Positions 22,921-34,550 of a DNA stretch of 64,000 bases are shown piece by piece (position 1 is the stretch's first letter; every line of letters begins with the position of its first letter). The DNA comes from Sabellastarte sp. h YS-2021 (Eukaryota; Annelida; Polychaeta; Sabellida; Sabellidae). The DNA is taken from NCBI GenBank assembly GCA_964017235.1, contig OZ024940.1:2542001-2606000 (forward strand), given 5' to 3'. The position numbers were made by a program, and so were the translations under genes. A model generated the notes under the pieces. That model saw nothing but the letters and a program-made list of their open reading frames with translations, ran no database searches and had not been told where the DNA came from.

Positions 22921-24229
22921 TTAATAGCATTTATGATCAATGGTCTGTCAACATGGTGGGCTTGGGTTTGAGAATCCAGCTGACAGCAAAGGTACGGGGA
23001 TGGTGCACTCAACGACCCCGTCATCAAATGTGACCTTAGGGTGTAAAGAGGCGGTAGTATGACCTTTCAACCATTGCAGATTTAGGAGAAGATATGAAGA
23101 AGACATTATAAAATACATATTTTATTTGTATAAATCCAATTCAATTCGGGCTGAATAATATTGCTCCACTAAAATCAGTTCTTAGAAATGGATAAATCTA
23201 TATATATATTTGTATATGTGTACGTTTTATATATAAATATACATATATTAAAAGGTTCTGTATATTACTATCCAAACTTAAGTGCAACAAAAACTTTTGA
23301 CATTTTTAAAACATCTATTAGAAATCATATGATTTGAAATTGGAAGCCCCTGAAATAGTAAAAGGGGGGGAGGGGGGCTGAGGGGGGGGGGGGGGGAGAA
23401 TATGTCTTGTGATCAAACATCCCATATGTGTCATTTTAATTGCGTCATTGGATAGCTGCAAAATCATATGATTTCTCTGTGTACCTTTCCACAGATGAAA
23501 ACCTACAATATGGTTTGCTGGTTGATATATTCCTCCATAATGGAGAGAATTCATTGTGTATATTCTATAACTTATTCTACAAAGAATCTATAGTATGGAA
23601 TATGATATATAAATATAGTATATGTACATATATATTGTATTTTTGTTGAGAGTGACACGTGACTATTTTAAAGATAGGCTGATTGAATGGCTGCAAGTCT
23701 TGGATTTCCCCTTGGCAAAGCAATTTATTGAAGATGGGATATTGTTTTATTTTATTTCTGTGGATATAATTTATTTATCAACACAGACCTCGTGTACAGA
23801 GTAGTAAATATGCCCACGTATTTTTTGTATCCCTTTCAATATGGAATGTTTTCAAATTCAATTCTGGCCAACTTATTTGATGTAGGGCAGATGATTCAAT
23901 AAAAAGGGAGGGTTTTGGGGGAGTGGGGGGGGGCGTAGGGACCATATTAATTATTTAATGTATGTTAGTTTTAAACAAGCTGTGTCCATGAAATATGGCA
24001 GATTAAGAGTCGGTCACACTTGTCCGATCGGGGCAGTGTACGGAGTAACAGTAGAAAGTGTAGTTGTTTTACAAGCCTTTGGGTGGTAATTTGGCAAGGG
24101 CCTCGATTTGGCACAAAAATTAAGACGTCAGTCCTAGTTGAGACTTGGTTGTCATTGGCAATAGCCATACATTTCCACCTCTGAGCGGATTTTTCTGTCG
24201 TATAACCGGAAATCTTTCCGAATAACATC
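22921..24229. other. No gene recognised
   Basis: Contains a G-rich tract at 23362-23398 and another at 23912-23937. Short frames only; TATATA-rich stretches near 23200. Confidence 0.45.
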
Positions 24230-24425
24230 TACGATACAAATATATATCGTGACCGAAGACGACGATTTTATACGAGTGCGTATTGGATATATTCACAAGT
24301 GATATATATTTTTTCTACATATATATATAAATGTCTAATGAGGGACGCTTCACTTTTATTTTCCACCATTTTTTATGAGTAATGAGTGACAAAAAGTCAA
24401 TATTTAAAGAAAGATTGCACAAATT
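24230..24425 (-). repeat. Dispersed repeat R, minus-strand fragment
   Basis: CTAATGAGGGACGCTTCACT and CCACCATTTTTTATGAGTAA are the reverse of the GTAAAACATCCCTCATTAG region of repeat R. Confidence 0.45.
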
Positions 24426-24429
24426 GGTG

Positions 24430-24433
<4 letters not shown>

Positions 24434-24475
<42 letters not shown>
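24434..24475. repeat. (AT)n microsatellite
   Basis: About 21 uninterrupted AT dinucleotides, immediately left of a small MITE. Confidence 0.95.
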
Positions 24476-24476
<1 letters not shown>

Positions 24477-24477
24477 T

Positions 24478-24610
24478 GGAGCCGTATTCACAGAAGGGAT
24501 CAAGCTCAAGTTGAGCCAAAAATCAGCTCAGGTTTACTATAAACAGCTGTCACGTTGAGCCAATTTTTAGCTCAACTTGAGCTTGGTCCCTTTTATGAAA
24601 ATGACCCCCA
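24478..24610. mobile_element. Small foldback MITE, GGAGCCGTATTCAC-type ends
   Basis: Inverted repeats of about 45 bp: GGGATCAAGCTCAAGTTGAG on the left, CTCAACTTGAGCTTGGTCCC on the right, with GGAGCCGTATTCACAGAA and TTTTATGAAAATGACCCCCA at the outer ends. No coding sequence. Confidence 0.8.
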
Positions 24611-24818
24611 GGGTAACATTAAACATATAAAAAACAAAACCTTCAATTTCTAACTCGCGATTGTGTGTTTATATCTGTGTGTAATCCAAAGTCCGTGGGA
24701 TCGACTCCCAGCAAGAATCAATCAATAATTTCTCCCCTCCCACTAAACATATCGGTTCTCGAGTTATACTAACAGACAGACAAACAGAATCGAGTGAAAC
24801 ATCCTCGCTTCTCCCCTT

Positions 24819-24839
24819 GGGGGGGGGGGGGGGGGGGGG
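24819..24839 (+). repeat. Poly-G run (21)
   Basis: Uninterrupted guanine run after CTCCCCTT, next to a repeat-X-like CAGACAGACAAACAGA stretch at about 24772. Confidence 0.85.
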
Positions 24840-24978
24840 AATTGGCAATCCTGGATTTTTCAAAACATATTGGATTTCAACAATTCGAAACATCCGCAGC
24901 GACTTTCCTCACCCATACGTAAACAGAGCGACCATAACAACACTACAGGACAACAGGAGGGCAATAAGATACACCGTC

Positions 24979-25209
24979 TTTATTTATTTAGTGTTTTACG
25001 TCAGGCCTAATACCTTATGGGTTATATTGAGATGAGTAGTTAGAAGGGCGGAGGAAACCCGTGCATACAGTTGGTGTCGAGGTTCTGTACTGTAAACTGC
25101 TGACCAACGGCAAGCAACTACCAGCTTTCTCACTTGAGATCGGGTCGGGATTCGAACTCGGATCTCAGAGGTGGGAGGCGAGAGTGTTACCACTCTGCCA
25201 ACATGGCCC
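24979..25209 (-). mobile_element. SINE type A
   Basis: Minus-strand copy with TTTATTTATTTAGTG tail complement at left and GGCAGAGTGGTAACACTCTC-type head at right. Diverged in the last third (GTCAGGCCTAATACCTTATG). Confidence 0.8.
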
Positions 25210-25664
25210 CTGATAGTGTTTATAAAGATGCTTCTATAGATGTAGGAACATAGGGGGGTGACTTATCAGGTGATGTGTGAACACCACATAAAAGTAGCAC
25301 ACTTTTATTTTGCTCTGATCTACAAAATTGTCGGATATTTGTTGACAAAACTTTGTTGCTACATTTCACCCGGAATATCTGTTCGGACTGGTAAGTGCCT
25401 CGTATATGTTATCTGCTTGTAAATATACTATTGATTTCCATTTATTCTATTGTAAATATATAGATAAATTAATAAATCAATCATTCTACCTATCTATGAA
25501 TGTATAGTTCATTAAAATTACATATGATATAAATCACTAAAGCACCCTACACATTGCACTGAATCGATAGCCTATGTTCAGATACACGCGTCCTCTTTAA
25601 CATTGGCAAAGCAATCTGTGCAACATGTATGTATTACAATAGCTAGTGATCCGACAGAAATTGA

Positions 25665-25886
25665 TTGAGGGGGCCACGGTGGCAGAGTGGTAACACTCTC
25701 GCCTCCCACCTCTGAGGCCGGGGTTCGATTCCCGGCCCGGCTTCAAGTGGGAAAGCTGGTAGTTGCTTACCGTTGGTCGGCAGTTTACAGTACAGAACCC
25801 TAACGAACTCTATGTACTGGTTTCCTCTGCCCTTCCAACTACCCGTCGTGATATGACCTGTACAGTGTTGAAAGCGATGTAAAACC
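25665..25886 (+). mobile_element. SINE type A with perfect 14-bp target-site duplication
   Basis: Head GGCCACGGTGGCAGAGTGG, box B GGGTTCGATTCCC, normal body. CCGACAGAAATTGA is repeated exactly at 25651-25664 and 25887-25900. The A-rich tail is lost; the element stops at GTAAAACC. Close to the family consensus, so probably young. Confidence 0.93.
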
Positions 25887-26284
25887 CCGACAGAAATTGA
25901 AGATTTGTTTAAAACTAGAGAAATGGTTTTTTTATTTGGTTGAAATCGTATCATTGAGTGATAAATGGCTAGGATATGTCAAGTTCGAATTTTAATTGTT
26001 GTATTACGTTCTGGCTTCACTTTTGGGGGGCCAGGGTGTTATTTATTTATTATTTTTTTGTTTGTTTGGGGGGGGGGGGGTGAGGGGGAGCCTCAATTTG
26101 AGAAAAACATGGAGGACAAAAGATTTTAAGCTTTTGGGTATTAATATAAAAATGTCTTAATATGAATGTAAACGTATCTAATAGATTATAACTTACGAAA
26201 TTATCACTTGTGGATGATGTGTTTTTTATTGCAAAGCACATAAAAAATTATTGTCCACCGTTTTTGACCTAAATAGTTGCATGT

Positions 26285-26745
26285 AGAGACCGGGAAATAT
26301 TTTTTCAATATTGCCCTCCACCAGTTTATTTGGATAATCAGCATTACAAATTCATCAACAAATGCCTGTTTTTTTTTGTAAATCTTTCGATAACTTGGAA
26401 ACCTACAAATATGCTATATTCATACCATTAGAAAGGGTCTGGTTACAGAGCTTCTGTTCGTTTTTGTTGCACAAATTTCGGAGAAGTCTCAAGCTAAATT
26501 TTGAAGTTTTTATAGTCGCTGGTGTCACTAGTTTCACAGTTATTTTTTTTTCTTTTTTTTCTCCTTTAAATATCTACGTATTTGACTTATTATCGATACA
26601 AAATGGTGGACAATAAAAGTAAAACATCCCTTATTAGGCATATAAAGAAAAAAATATATATATCACTCGTAAAGAATAACAATATAATACTGGTGCTATA
26701 ATATTGTCAGTTTCATTTCATAATATACATTTTATGCATAAGTCA
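26285..26745 (+). repeat. Dispersed repeat R
   Basis: Blocks AGGGTCTGGTTACAGAGCTT, CGGAGAAGTCTCAAGCTA and AGTAAAACATCCCTTATTAG place it with the R copies. Confidence 0.6.
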
Positions 26746-27002
26746 TTCCTATTGTACATAAAACATAAAATACATTTTTTATTGGTTAATAACCTCAGAC
26801 CCAATCAATTGGTTTTTTTTTTGTTTTTTTTTTTTGAAACAGTCACATTGGAGAGAAGACACACCGGTGGAAGTGCGAAGTTAGCTTAAGCGGGGCCCAC
26901 AAAAAAAAATGGAAGTCGAATCTCAATTGACACATATGGTGGGATATAGAATATGAGACCACTATGAGTTAATGTCAAGAGATATATAGTTCATGTATGT
27001 GT

Positions 27003-27081
27003 ATGTCTGCGTGTGTGTGTGTGTGAATGGGTGCATGTGTGTGTGTGGGTGGGTGAATGGGTGCTTGTGTGTGTGTGTTTT
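27003..27081. repeat. (TG)n and TGGG compound microsatellite
   Basis: GTGTGTGTGTGTGTG tracts separated by AATGGGTGCATG and GGTGGGTGAATGGGTGCTTG. Open frames across it on both strands are artefacts of the repeat. Confidence 0.9.
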
Positions 27082-28272
27082 GAAGACATATTTAAATCAA
27101 CTTTTAAGTCACCCCTCCCTCCCTCCCCATTTGCCCATATGCTGGCCAGGGCTGGGGGGGGGCGGGCAATCGACGATGACGTGTATCTAGCCATATGATC
27201 GAGCTGGCTGCAGCCACGTTAACGTCTCTCAGATGTTTTCACAAGACATAGGCAGACAGACGGAGCTTTTTGGGGAATTATTTAAATGAGCCTTCTTGCT
27301 GGGATAGGTACAGTACAGGAAGAAACATTGGAAATATATGATATATATTCATATTATATTAGAGAGATTTTATTCTACAAACCAAAAACTCTGGAGATAT
27401 ATATGTGTATAAATATGTGATGACTGTTTGCCAGGGATTATAAATTATATATTTATATGTACGCCATTTTTACGTGACAATATGTTAGATTTTCTGGAGG
27501 GAAATTCAGTGGCTGATAAAATGTGTTTTTTTCTATTTAAATCAACCTTCAAACAGTACAGTGGTTTTAAATTCTGGATATAAATATATGTAACAAATAT
27601 CTGTATATATTCGTTTAGAATTAATTATATATATATATTTAACTTTGTTGAAAAAGTTATGTTTATGAATGTGTTTGCTTGTTCGTCTGTATGTTCGCGA
27701 TGACTCCAAAACGAATGAACTAAGCTTTTAAAGGGTAGTTGGGGGAATATTGATAAACAAATCTCAAATTTGAAGCAAAGAGCAAGGATATAAGCTTTAT
27801 CATAGAGTTGATAGAGTATTCCCTAGGTTGAATCTTGGCTGAAATTTATAAAACTAACAAACAAACACTAACCTGCAGTTAACAAAACATTTTTAAATAC
27901 ATTTGGTGATAAGTTGTAATCTACTAAAGGTAAGTAATTTATATTTACAAATATATATTTACTTATAGAGAGAGATATATATTCAACTTTACTTCTGTTG
28001 TTTCAATATAATCAATATTTCAAGGTTAACCTTGCATAAGGCTCAAGGTTTTCTTTGTAATTGAGAAAATAAAAAAATCCCTTTTATAATCTCAGCTGCA
28101 ACTTTCCGTGCTAGGTTCATGATCGACAAAATCGTACGAGCTTGTCTAGCTATGGTTATCGGATCACTCTGAAGGTAGTTTAAAAATGTTTCAAAAACCT
28201 GCGACGTCCTTTAATGAGCTGTGTTAATCTGAACACGTTGGGAGGGCCAATATAGCTTTCTGACTCTATTCA
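27082..28272. other. No gene recognised
   Basis: AT-rich. 27650-27760 (GAATGTGTTTGCTTGTTCGT, GTATGTTCGCGATGAC) resembles the reverse of the repeat X tail. Confidence 0.45.
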
Positions 28273-28492
28273 GGGGCTCGGTGGTGTAGCGGTTAGAGTG
28301 CTCGCCTTCAACCTCTGAGGTCGCCGGTTCGAATCTCGGCCCGGGCGCTTCACATGTTGGTAACTTTGGTAGTTACTTGCCGATGCCCGGTGGTTTACAG
28401 TGCAGAATGTTGACCAACTGGTATGCACTGGTTTCCTCCACCCGTAAACTACCCGTCGCAATATGACCCTGGCTGTTGAACACGAATAAATC
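28273..28492 (+). mobile_element. SINE type B, full length
   Basis: Head GGCTCGGTGGTGTAGCGG (box A) and GCCGGTTCGAATCTCGG (box B), body with CTGGTATGCACTGGTTTCC, and the CTGTTGAACACGAATAAATC end. This is the clearest type B head in the window. TCTATTCAG/TCTATTCCAG flanks suggest a short duplication. Confidence 0.85.
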
Positions 28493-28739
28493 TATTCCAG
28501 GATATAACGGAGAATTTCCTCCACTATAGAGGAGTCCCTTCTCATAACCTAAAGGATGAGACCGTCAGCCAGAAATCTAATACGTTCAGAAATCTGTGAC
28601 CTTGATATTACTCAAGGCTCGAGTATTCTTGTGTAAGTTAACCAAAAACCTCTTTGCCAGTGTATATAAATTAATATCGAAACCTTAGATATATATTTGA
28701 AATAAAGACTGGGGAATAACTATTTGTATTTCCCTGGAG

Positions 28740-28830
28740 CCCCGTACCATGGATACATGTCGCCGATTTCGCATAATGAAGAAGTCTCCGGATATTTCGA
28801 AAAACGTGTAACCTAGAAATTAGAAGCTTT
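28740..28830 (+). repeat. Dispersed repeat R, short fragment
   Basis: GTACCATGGATACATGTCGC and AACGTGTAACCTAGAAAT match the beginning of the R copy at 22262. Confidence 0.45.
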
Positions 28831-28882
28831 AATATATTAATTTAAATTTTTATCAGTTAATAACTTACCTAACAGACTTGCG

Positions 28883-29117
28883 GGGCCACGGTGGCAGAGT
28901 GGTAACACTCTCGCCTCCCACCTCTGAGGCTGGGGTTCAATACCCGCACGGCCTCAAGTGGGAAAGCTGGTAGTTGCTTGCCGTTGGTCGGCAGTTTACA
29001 GTACACAACCCTAGCGAACTTTATGTACTGGTTTCCTCTGCCCTTCCAACTACCCGTTGTGATATGACTTGTACAGTGTTGAAAGCGACGTAAAACCCCA
29101 AATAAACAAATAAACAA
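28883..29117 (+). mobile_element. SINE type A with 16-bp target-site duplication
   Basis: Complete copy ending in CCCCAAATAAACAAATAAAC. ACCTAACAGACTTGCG is repeated exactly at 28867-28882 and 29118-29133. Confidence 0.93.
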
Positions 29118-29299
29118 ACCTAACAGACTTGCGCCTGAAACAAGGCTAAGCTATAGGTGTCCTTATGAGAGATGAATTTTCTGAATAGCAGTAATGTATA
29201 TTTATATATATACATTGTATAAATATACATGTTATCCATAGGGGGTGCTTTGTTAGTCTATAAACAAAAGTGTCACATGCACCCCTATCTCCCCCCTCT

Positions 29300-29334
29300 C
29301 ACCCCCCCCCCCCCAAAAAAAAAAAAAAAAAATC
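29300..29334. repeat. C12-A18 compound homopolymer
   Basis: A cytosine run followed directly by an adenine run. Confidence 0.85.
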
Positions 29335-29441
29335 CTCCCACCAATTTCAACTGGTTGACAACCTATGGAAAACATCTATGGGTTACCTATTTATAGGTCA
29401 CCAGATATTTGGCATACTGAACAAAGTTTATGTAAACAGGA

Positions 29442-29496
29442 GGGGGGGGGGGGGGATTTTTTTTTTTTTTTTTTTTTTTTTTGGGGGGGGGGGGGG
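29442..29496. repeat. G14-A-T26-G14 compound homopolymer
   Basis: Two guanine runs of equal length flank a run of 26 thymines, giving a strongly strand-asymmetric 55-bp tract. Confidence 0.85.
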
Positions 29497-29639
29497 TTAA
29501 ACGCCCTGAAAATCCTTGATTAAATCATCTTATATTATATAATCTATTGCTTTGCCTATCAAAAGAATGGTTAAAAACTGGACTTATTCCTTTGCAAGAG
29601 GTTTTGCCGTACATTAAATTATAAAGGTCACATATGACC

Positions 29640-29712
29640 TATAAAACCACTGAATTAAGCCCCTGACTTAGCCCAAGTCTGGGCTAAATCTAAGATCCTT
29701 TATGAACGTATT
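29640..29712. mobile_element. MITE fragment related to the 10356 element
   Basis: GACTTAGCCCAAGTCTGGGC and TAAGATCCTTTATGAACGTA resemble the terminal region of the 582-bp MITE at 10356. Only one end is present. Confidence 0.4.
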
Positions 29713-30204
29713 TGGGATTACTTTAAAAGTAACAAAGAGATTTTTCTGAATTTTTTTATGTGGTCAGGGTTTGATCAAAGGAAGAATTGATTGAACTTTG
29801 GGAACATTCAAGATCGTATTCTGAAAACAAAAAAAGTCTTCAAATGGCAGAGGTTTCCATTCTACGAGCGCTGTCTAATTTACGATTTTGATTTTTTTTT
29901 TTTTTTGCAGACTTTTGGACAATCTTGTCTGCCCCACTTTAGACCCGGTTTAAAAAAATCACGCAGTAGATCTTAGACCGGAGAAGTATGAACGTTGTTT
30001 AAGGCGATGAGAAGTGTTGTATAATGCATTCAGTACACCTATATAACTTAGTGGTTAAACACTAGCAAAATAACTCAATAGACCTATAAGTTGTATATAG
30101 ATAGGTGTTGTTATAGACCTTACAATGGGTAATACCCCTGTTTCATTGTCCCGAATTTCATTCTCGAAAACCCCAACTCTGAAGTACCGAGCATAATCTA
30201 GTAG

Positions 30205-30600
30205 TGTGTTTTGGTTTATAGTCGTAAAGGTCTGGCATTTAATCACGACGATCGTAGGTAATTCTCCCAAATATTATACATCGTTCAAGAAGACCCGTTG
30301 CAAGTCGGCATTTCAGTCAGAATAGACGACCTACCTATTCGGTCATAAGGCAATTACGACTAGTCATTTAGTCACCACGACTTATCTTTAGGGTGTTACG
30401 ACTTTTTTTTTATTATTACTGCTGCAAGCTACCTTGTTTCACTCCATTAAAATGCAGCTCTTGAGCGATTTCGTCCTGAGAGGAAAAGGTTTAGTCGTAG
30501 AACAAAACCGTCACCCCGACAACTGACTACAAACATGGCCTGTGGCACTTATTAGCACGACTTATCATTCACACCGAGAAGCCTGCTGTAAGACAGATCT
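30205..30600. repeat. Cluster of GTCGTA / ACGACTTA motifs
   Basis: TAGTCGTA, CACGACTTATC, ATTACGACTAGTCA and GTTACGACTT recur in both orientations over about 400 bp. No regular period. Class unknown. A frame at 30055-30270 (-) crosses part of it and is not supported as a gene. Confidence 0.4.
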
Positions 30601-30959
30601 TCACATAGTGATCTGTTCACTTCTGTGACCTGTGTACCGTAATGTCCGTAATAAAAGCCCCTCTCTAATAATAGCCCCCCATATATAATTCAATTATTTA
30701 AACGGTGGATATTTCACTGAATGGGAAATATATATACTTCTGCATGTTGCTCTAATGAAGCCCCCCCCCCCCTTTGAAAAAAAGCTAGCCCCGAGGCTAT
30801 TATTACAGAAATTATGGTACTTATTGTTACGATTTTTTTGTCTTAACCACGGTAGTTGGAAGTGTTCTGTCTTAATGCCAATCATAGGGCCAATTGTATT
30901 ACTGATCTATCCACCTGCGACATATCGCTCGGTTCTGTCCGTTTTACGCAGCCCTTTTT

Positions 30960-31179
30960 AAGCACGAGCCTCGCTAGGAATCACTTTTTTATGTTTTTTT
31001 TTGTCTGCAGACTTGCATGGATTGTGGCCTAGCGTGATGAGTATCTGTCTGCTCACTGAAGTTAAGCAGCAATGGGCTATGTTAGTACTGGGATGGGTGA
31101 CTGCCTCAGTGCACTACTCGTGTCGCTGATGGCTTTGTGGCTCATGCTAGTAGACCGAAAACCCCTTTCAGCCTCGTTC
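30960..31179 (+). mobile_element. 5S-rRNA-like SINE
   Basis: Starts GCACGAGCCTCGCTAGGAAT, T-rich stretch, then 5S-like GAAGTTAAGCAGCAATGGGC, GTACTGGGATGGGTGACTGC, and the family 3' part ending GACCGAAAACCCC. Confidence 0.8.
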
Positions 31180-31387
31180 ATGCAGTCGGCCATATAGGGG
31201 GGCACGCCAAGCTTAAAATCGGCCCAGGTCTTACGGTAACTGGCAAAAGTGGATAGGCGGTATAAGGCCATATGGCACACAGGTCATTCGGTGCATAATC
31301 CCATATGTTTGTCACGGGCTGGGAATCTACAACCCCACAGCCATAGGGGGGAAGTCAAGTAAACCGTAAATACCGGAAAAAAGCTAA

Positions 31388-31623
31388 GGGGCTCGGTGGT
31401 GTAGCGATTAAAGTGCTTGCCTTCAACCTCTGAGGTCGCCGGTTCAAATCACGGCCTGGGTACTTCATGTTGGAAAGTTGGCAGTTACTTGCCAATGCCC
31501 GGTGGTTTACAGTGCAGAATCTTGACCAACTAGTATGCACTGGTTTCCTCCACCCGTGTAAACTACCCCGTCGCAATATGACCCTGGCTGTTGAACGTGA
31601 CGTAAAACTAAATCTAAATCTAC
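31388..31623 (+). mobile_element. SINE type B, full length
   Basis: Complete head (GGTGGTGTAGCGATTAAAG, GCCGGTTCAAATCACGG), body and the diagnostic CGTAAAACTAAATCTAAATC tail. Confidence 0.88.
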
Positions 31624-32330
31624 TGACATAGTAAAAGACCCACTGTCACACCAAACGAATATATAAAGCACGATTTCTAAAGGTCAGTTGTGTTAGCTTA
31701 TGAAGCCACTGTCTAGGCCAAACCTTTTCCGCTATCCGGCCCAAGCAGTTTAAAGAAAGAGCCGCCCCCCCCCCCCCCTTATATCCCATCCAATCCCCTC
31801 CCCCCACGCTCACCACTCTAGAAAGTGTATATTTTAATATAGCTAATGGCTATTTCAAACGCAAGTGCAAGGTGCTTTGTGTGCTGTGTTCGCCCCAAAA
31901 TACATTCTACCCAAGTGCTGAACCCGCCGAAAATCGCAATCGCATATGTGTCCAACCCGAATCCAAGGCAGACCACATGGCGGACAAAGGTAAATGGCTT
32001 GTAGCTCACGATCCAAACATCGAAAGGTATGTCCACACTGTATTGCAGACTGTGTCGAATAACTTCTCCTACAGAAACTTCAACAGCCACTCAGCTGATG
32101 CTAAGGTTACATTCTGTCAGCTGAATACCCCGGCTCTGAAACGAGCTGATGTCATGCTTATCTGTCTGTTCGTCCGTTTGCCTTGGCAAACTTCGAGGCC
32201 ACTCTCGGTTTGTCTCAGTCGTCTTGTTTGTAGGAGGTACACTGTTGGTACCTGTGAGGTTATCAATTGAAAAACAGTTTTGTATCTAAATCTTAGATTT
32301 TGTTGACAAAGAGATGAACTTATTATGACC
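31624..32330. other. No gene supported; unrecognised 132-codon open frame
   Basis: A frame at 31872-32270 (+) has mixed composition and a minus-strand shadow of 90 codons. I found no domain, convincing splice signals or signal peptide, so no function is assigned. Poly-C at 31763-31778. Confidence 0.4.
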
Positions 32331-32332
32331 CT

Positions 32333-32368
32333 TTATTGATTGATTGATTGATTCATTGATTGATTGAC
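32333..32368. repeat. (GATT)n microsatellite
   Basis: About nine TGAT units, one interrupted by a C. Confidence 0.9.
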
Positions 32369-32512
32369 CAGTCAGACTGAAATCTTCAGGGGGAAGTTGT
32401 AACAGACTACAATATTAAAAAATATATATATCTTCCCCCGATGATGACAAGTCTGACACCATGGTAACCACGAGGAGCATTCATTATTTGATGTGGGAAA
32501 TTATTATTTGGA

Positions 32513-32985
32513 CAAAAAAGTGAAATTATGTCACAGAGACCAGTTGGCTAGGTGAAAATGTGTGTGAAAATATGGCCATATGCGTGAAATTATGATACAC
32601 CTGCAAATGAGACCAATAGAATTTGCGTGAATACGCCAACAAAGGGCGTGAAAATATGGTCAGAAGTGTGAAACTATGGAAAATAGCTACATCAACCAAG
32701 TGAACCTATGCATGAAGATATGGCTTTATACATTGAAGTATGATGGATAAGGCCAAAAATACGTGAAAATATATGTAAAAAAACTGATAAAAAAGTGAAA
32801 ATATGGTGAAGATGTTAGCAAAAAAAAGCGTGAAATTACAGTGAAATAAAGAAACTTAGTGAAAGAATGTATCTGTGAACATATACTTATGAAATTATGT
32901 TAGAGAAGACAACTGAACTTCTGTGAAAATATGTGAAATTATGAGCCAACATAGACCAATAAGTTTAGCGTGAAATTATGATGTC
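32513..32985 (+). repeat. Cluster of degenerate GTGAAAATATGG / GTGAAATTATG motifs
   Basis: More than a dozen near-copies of GTGAAA(A/T)TATG, all on the plus strand, with irregular spacing of about 15-60 bp. A single further copy is at 33161. Not a simple microsatellite and not part of any repeat family elsewhere in the window. Confidence 0.65.
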
Positions 32986-33240
32986 ACCAATGAATATTTT
33001 TATAGATATATTAGAAATGGATGCTAAATATGATATTTATCAGCAAGACAACACCAAAATAATGATGGATATTTATATAATTTTCACGACGTAAACAAAA
33101 CGGAGGTTCCAGTTTCTGATCATAGGTGTCTCTAGAGGTGCCTTGGTTGTCATGGATACGTGAAAATATGGCAGGGGGCTACAGCCATGCCGACATATCG
33201 TATCCTGGCCTGCAAGTGCACTCGCTTTGATACCAGTTTC

Positions 33241-33722
33241 TGCACAAGAAGAGTTTTCGAAAAAGACATGACAAATGAAGGAAGAAAAATAAAAATAATT
33301 AACATATAATTAGTTTGTTATGATGTAATTTTACGCACAAGAAGTTTCATTTAAAAAAGGACATGATAAGGGAGGTGGGGCTGTGGAGGGGGGATTTTGT
33401 TTATTGGGATTTTAACGTTTCAATACTCTGATAATGGTGCTAATTTATGCACAAGAAGAGTTTTAAGAAAAGACATGCTAAGCCAAGTAAAAGTAATGTA
33501 TTTTTTTAATTTGAATTAACGTTTGTCAACATATTGGCAACGAAAACAGTTTTTGGAACAAGAAGAGTTTTTACAAAGGACATGATAAACAGAGAAAAAG
33601 AATTTATTTATTGAAACTGACTTCAGTTTATGTATTTCCACAGATTGATGATGAAGCCAGTTTTATGCACAAGAAGAGTCTTTATAAAAAGGACGTGATT
33701 AAACATAAAAACAAAGTAATAC
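33241..33722. repeat. Tandem array, about 94-113 bp unit, five copies
   Basis: The core GCACAAGAAGAGTTTT...AAGGACATGATAA recurs with ACAAGAA at 33244, 33338, 33451, 33559 and 33670. Between cores the units are AT-rich and diverged. Confidence 0.75.
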
Positions 33723-33872
33723 AAATTTGATGGAATTAGCTTTATTAGAACTTTAAAAACACACTGACTTCACTGTGTACAGTATTGTTGGCATTTAGCT
33801 TGTTATACAGCTTTTCAGACTAACAAACTAACAGTTAGAAGTCTTGCTGGGTTTCCAATCGTGTAGAGCTGC

Positions 33873-34022
33873 TCAGTGGCCCCTAGTGGGCTTAGCAAGT
33901 TTGTGGCACATCTGATCACAGGCTGTCACCTCTGTGTGTGGGTTCGAATCCCACAAGTGACAAAATGCTGAGGGGACCCCTCTGCCCCATATACGACCCC
34001 TGGCTGTTTAAACGACGCTCAA
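33873..34022 (+). mobile_element. SINE type C
   Basis: Box B GGGTTCGAATCCC, then ACAAGTGACAAAATGCTGAG and CCCTGGCTGTTTAAACGACG. Head reads GTGGCCCCTAGTGGGCTTAG. Confidence 0.8.
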
Positions 34023-34048
34023 GACCTTTTTTTCAGGTAAATGTTCCA

Positions 34049-34280
34049 TTTATTTTATTCTGGGTTTCACGTCGCTTTCAACACTGTACAGGTCATATCA
34101 CGACGGGTAGTTTTGTGGGTGGAGGAAACCAGTGCATACAGTTGGTGTCAATGTTTCGTACTGTAAACTGCCGACCAACGGCAAGCAACTACCAGCTTTC
34201 CCACATGGGGTCTGGGGTTTGAACCACCGACCTCAGAGGTGGGAGGCGAGAGTGTTACCACTCTGCCACCGTGGCCCCCT
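34049..34280 (-). mobile_element. SINE type A
   Basis: Minus-strand full-length copy, tail complement at 34049, GTGGCAGAGTGGTAACACTC head at the right end. Only about 25 bp separates it from the type C copy to the left, in opposite orientation. Confidence 0.87.
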
Positions 34281-34375
34281 CGGTAAATCTTACAAAATCT
34301 AAATTAGATTGTTTTGCAATACATTTTCTTCTCTTTTTAAACTGTTTCAGAATTAACATAATGATTTTACTGCAA

Positions 34376-34401
34376 CCCCCCCCCCCCCCCCCCCCCCCCC
34401 C
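34376..34401. repeat. Poly-C run (26)
   Basis: Uninterrupted cytosine run. Confidence 0.9.
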
Positions 34402-34550
34402 ACTCCCTACTCCGACCGCCACCGCCTGTCGTTTCATTGTGGATTTCTATAAATAAGCATTGACAAAAGTGCATGCTATAAATAGAATTTAACCTCAGAA
34501 TCAATTGAGTTAACCTTTGAACATCGCTTCTTAAGGGGCTGTCACTTATG

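Noticed and set aside
26840..26900. A short plus-strand translation HIGEKTHRWKCEVS resembling a C2H2 zinc-finger linker, after a poly-T tract and an AG.
   Set aside because: Only about 14 residues; no C-x2-C...H-x3-H finger follows and the frame soon ends. Probably chance or a tiny decayed fragment.
31872..32270. 132-codon plus-strand frame with varied composition.
   Set aside because: No recognised domain, no homology I can name, no convincing splice partners; left as unassigned.
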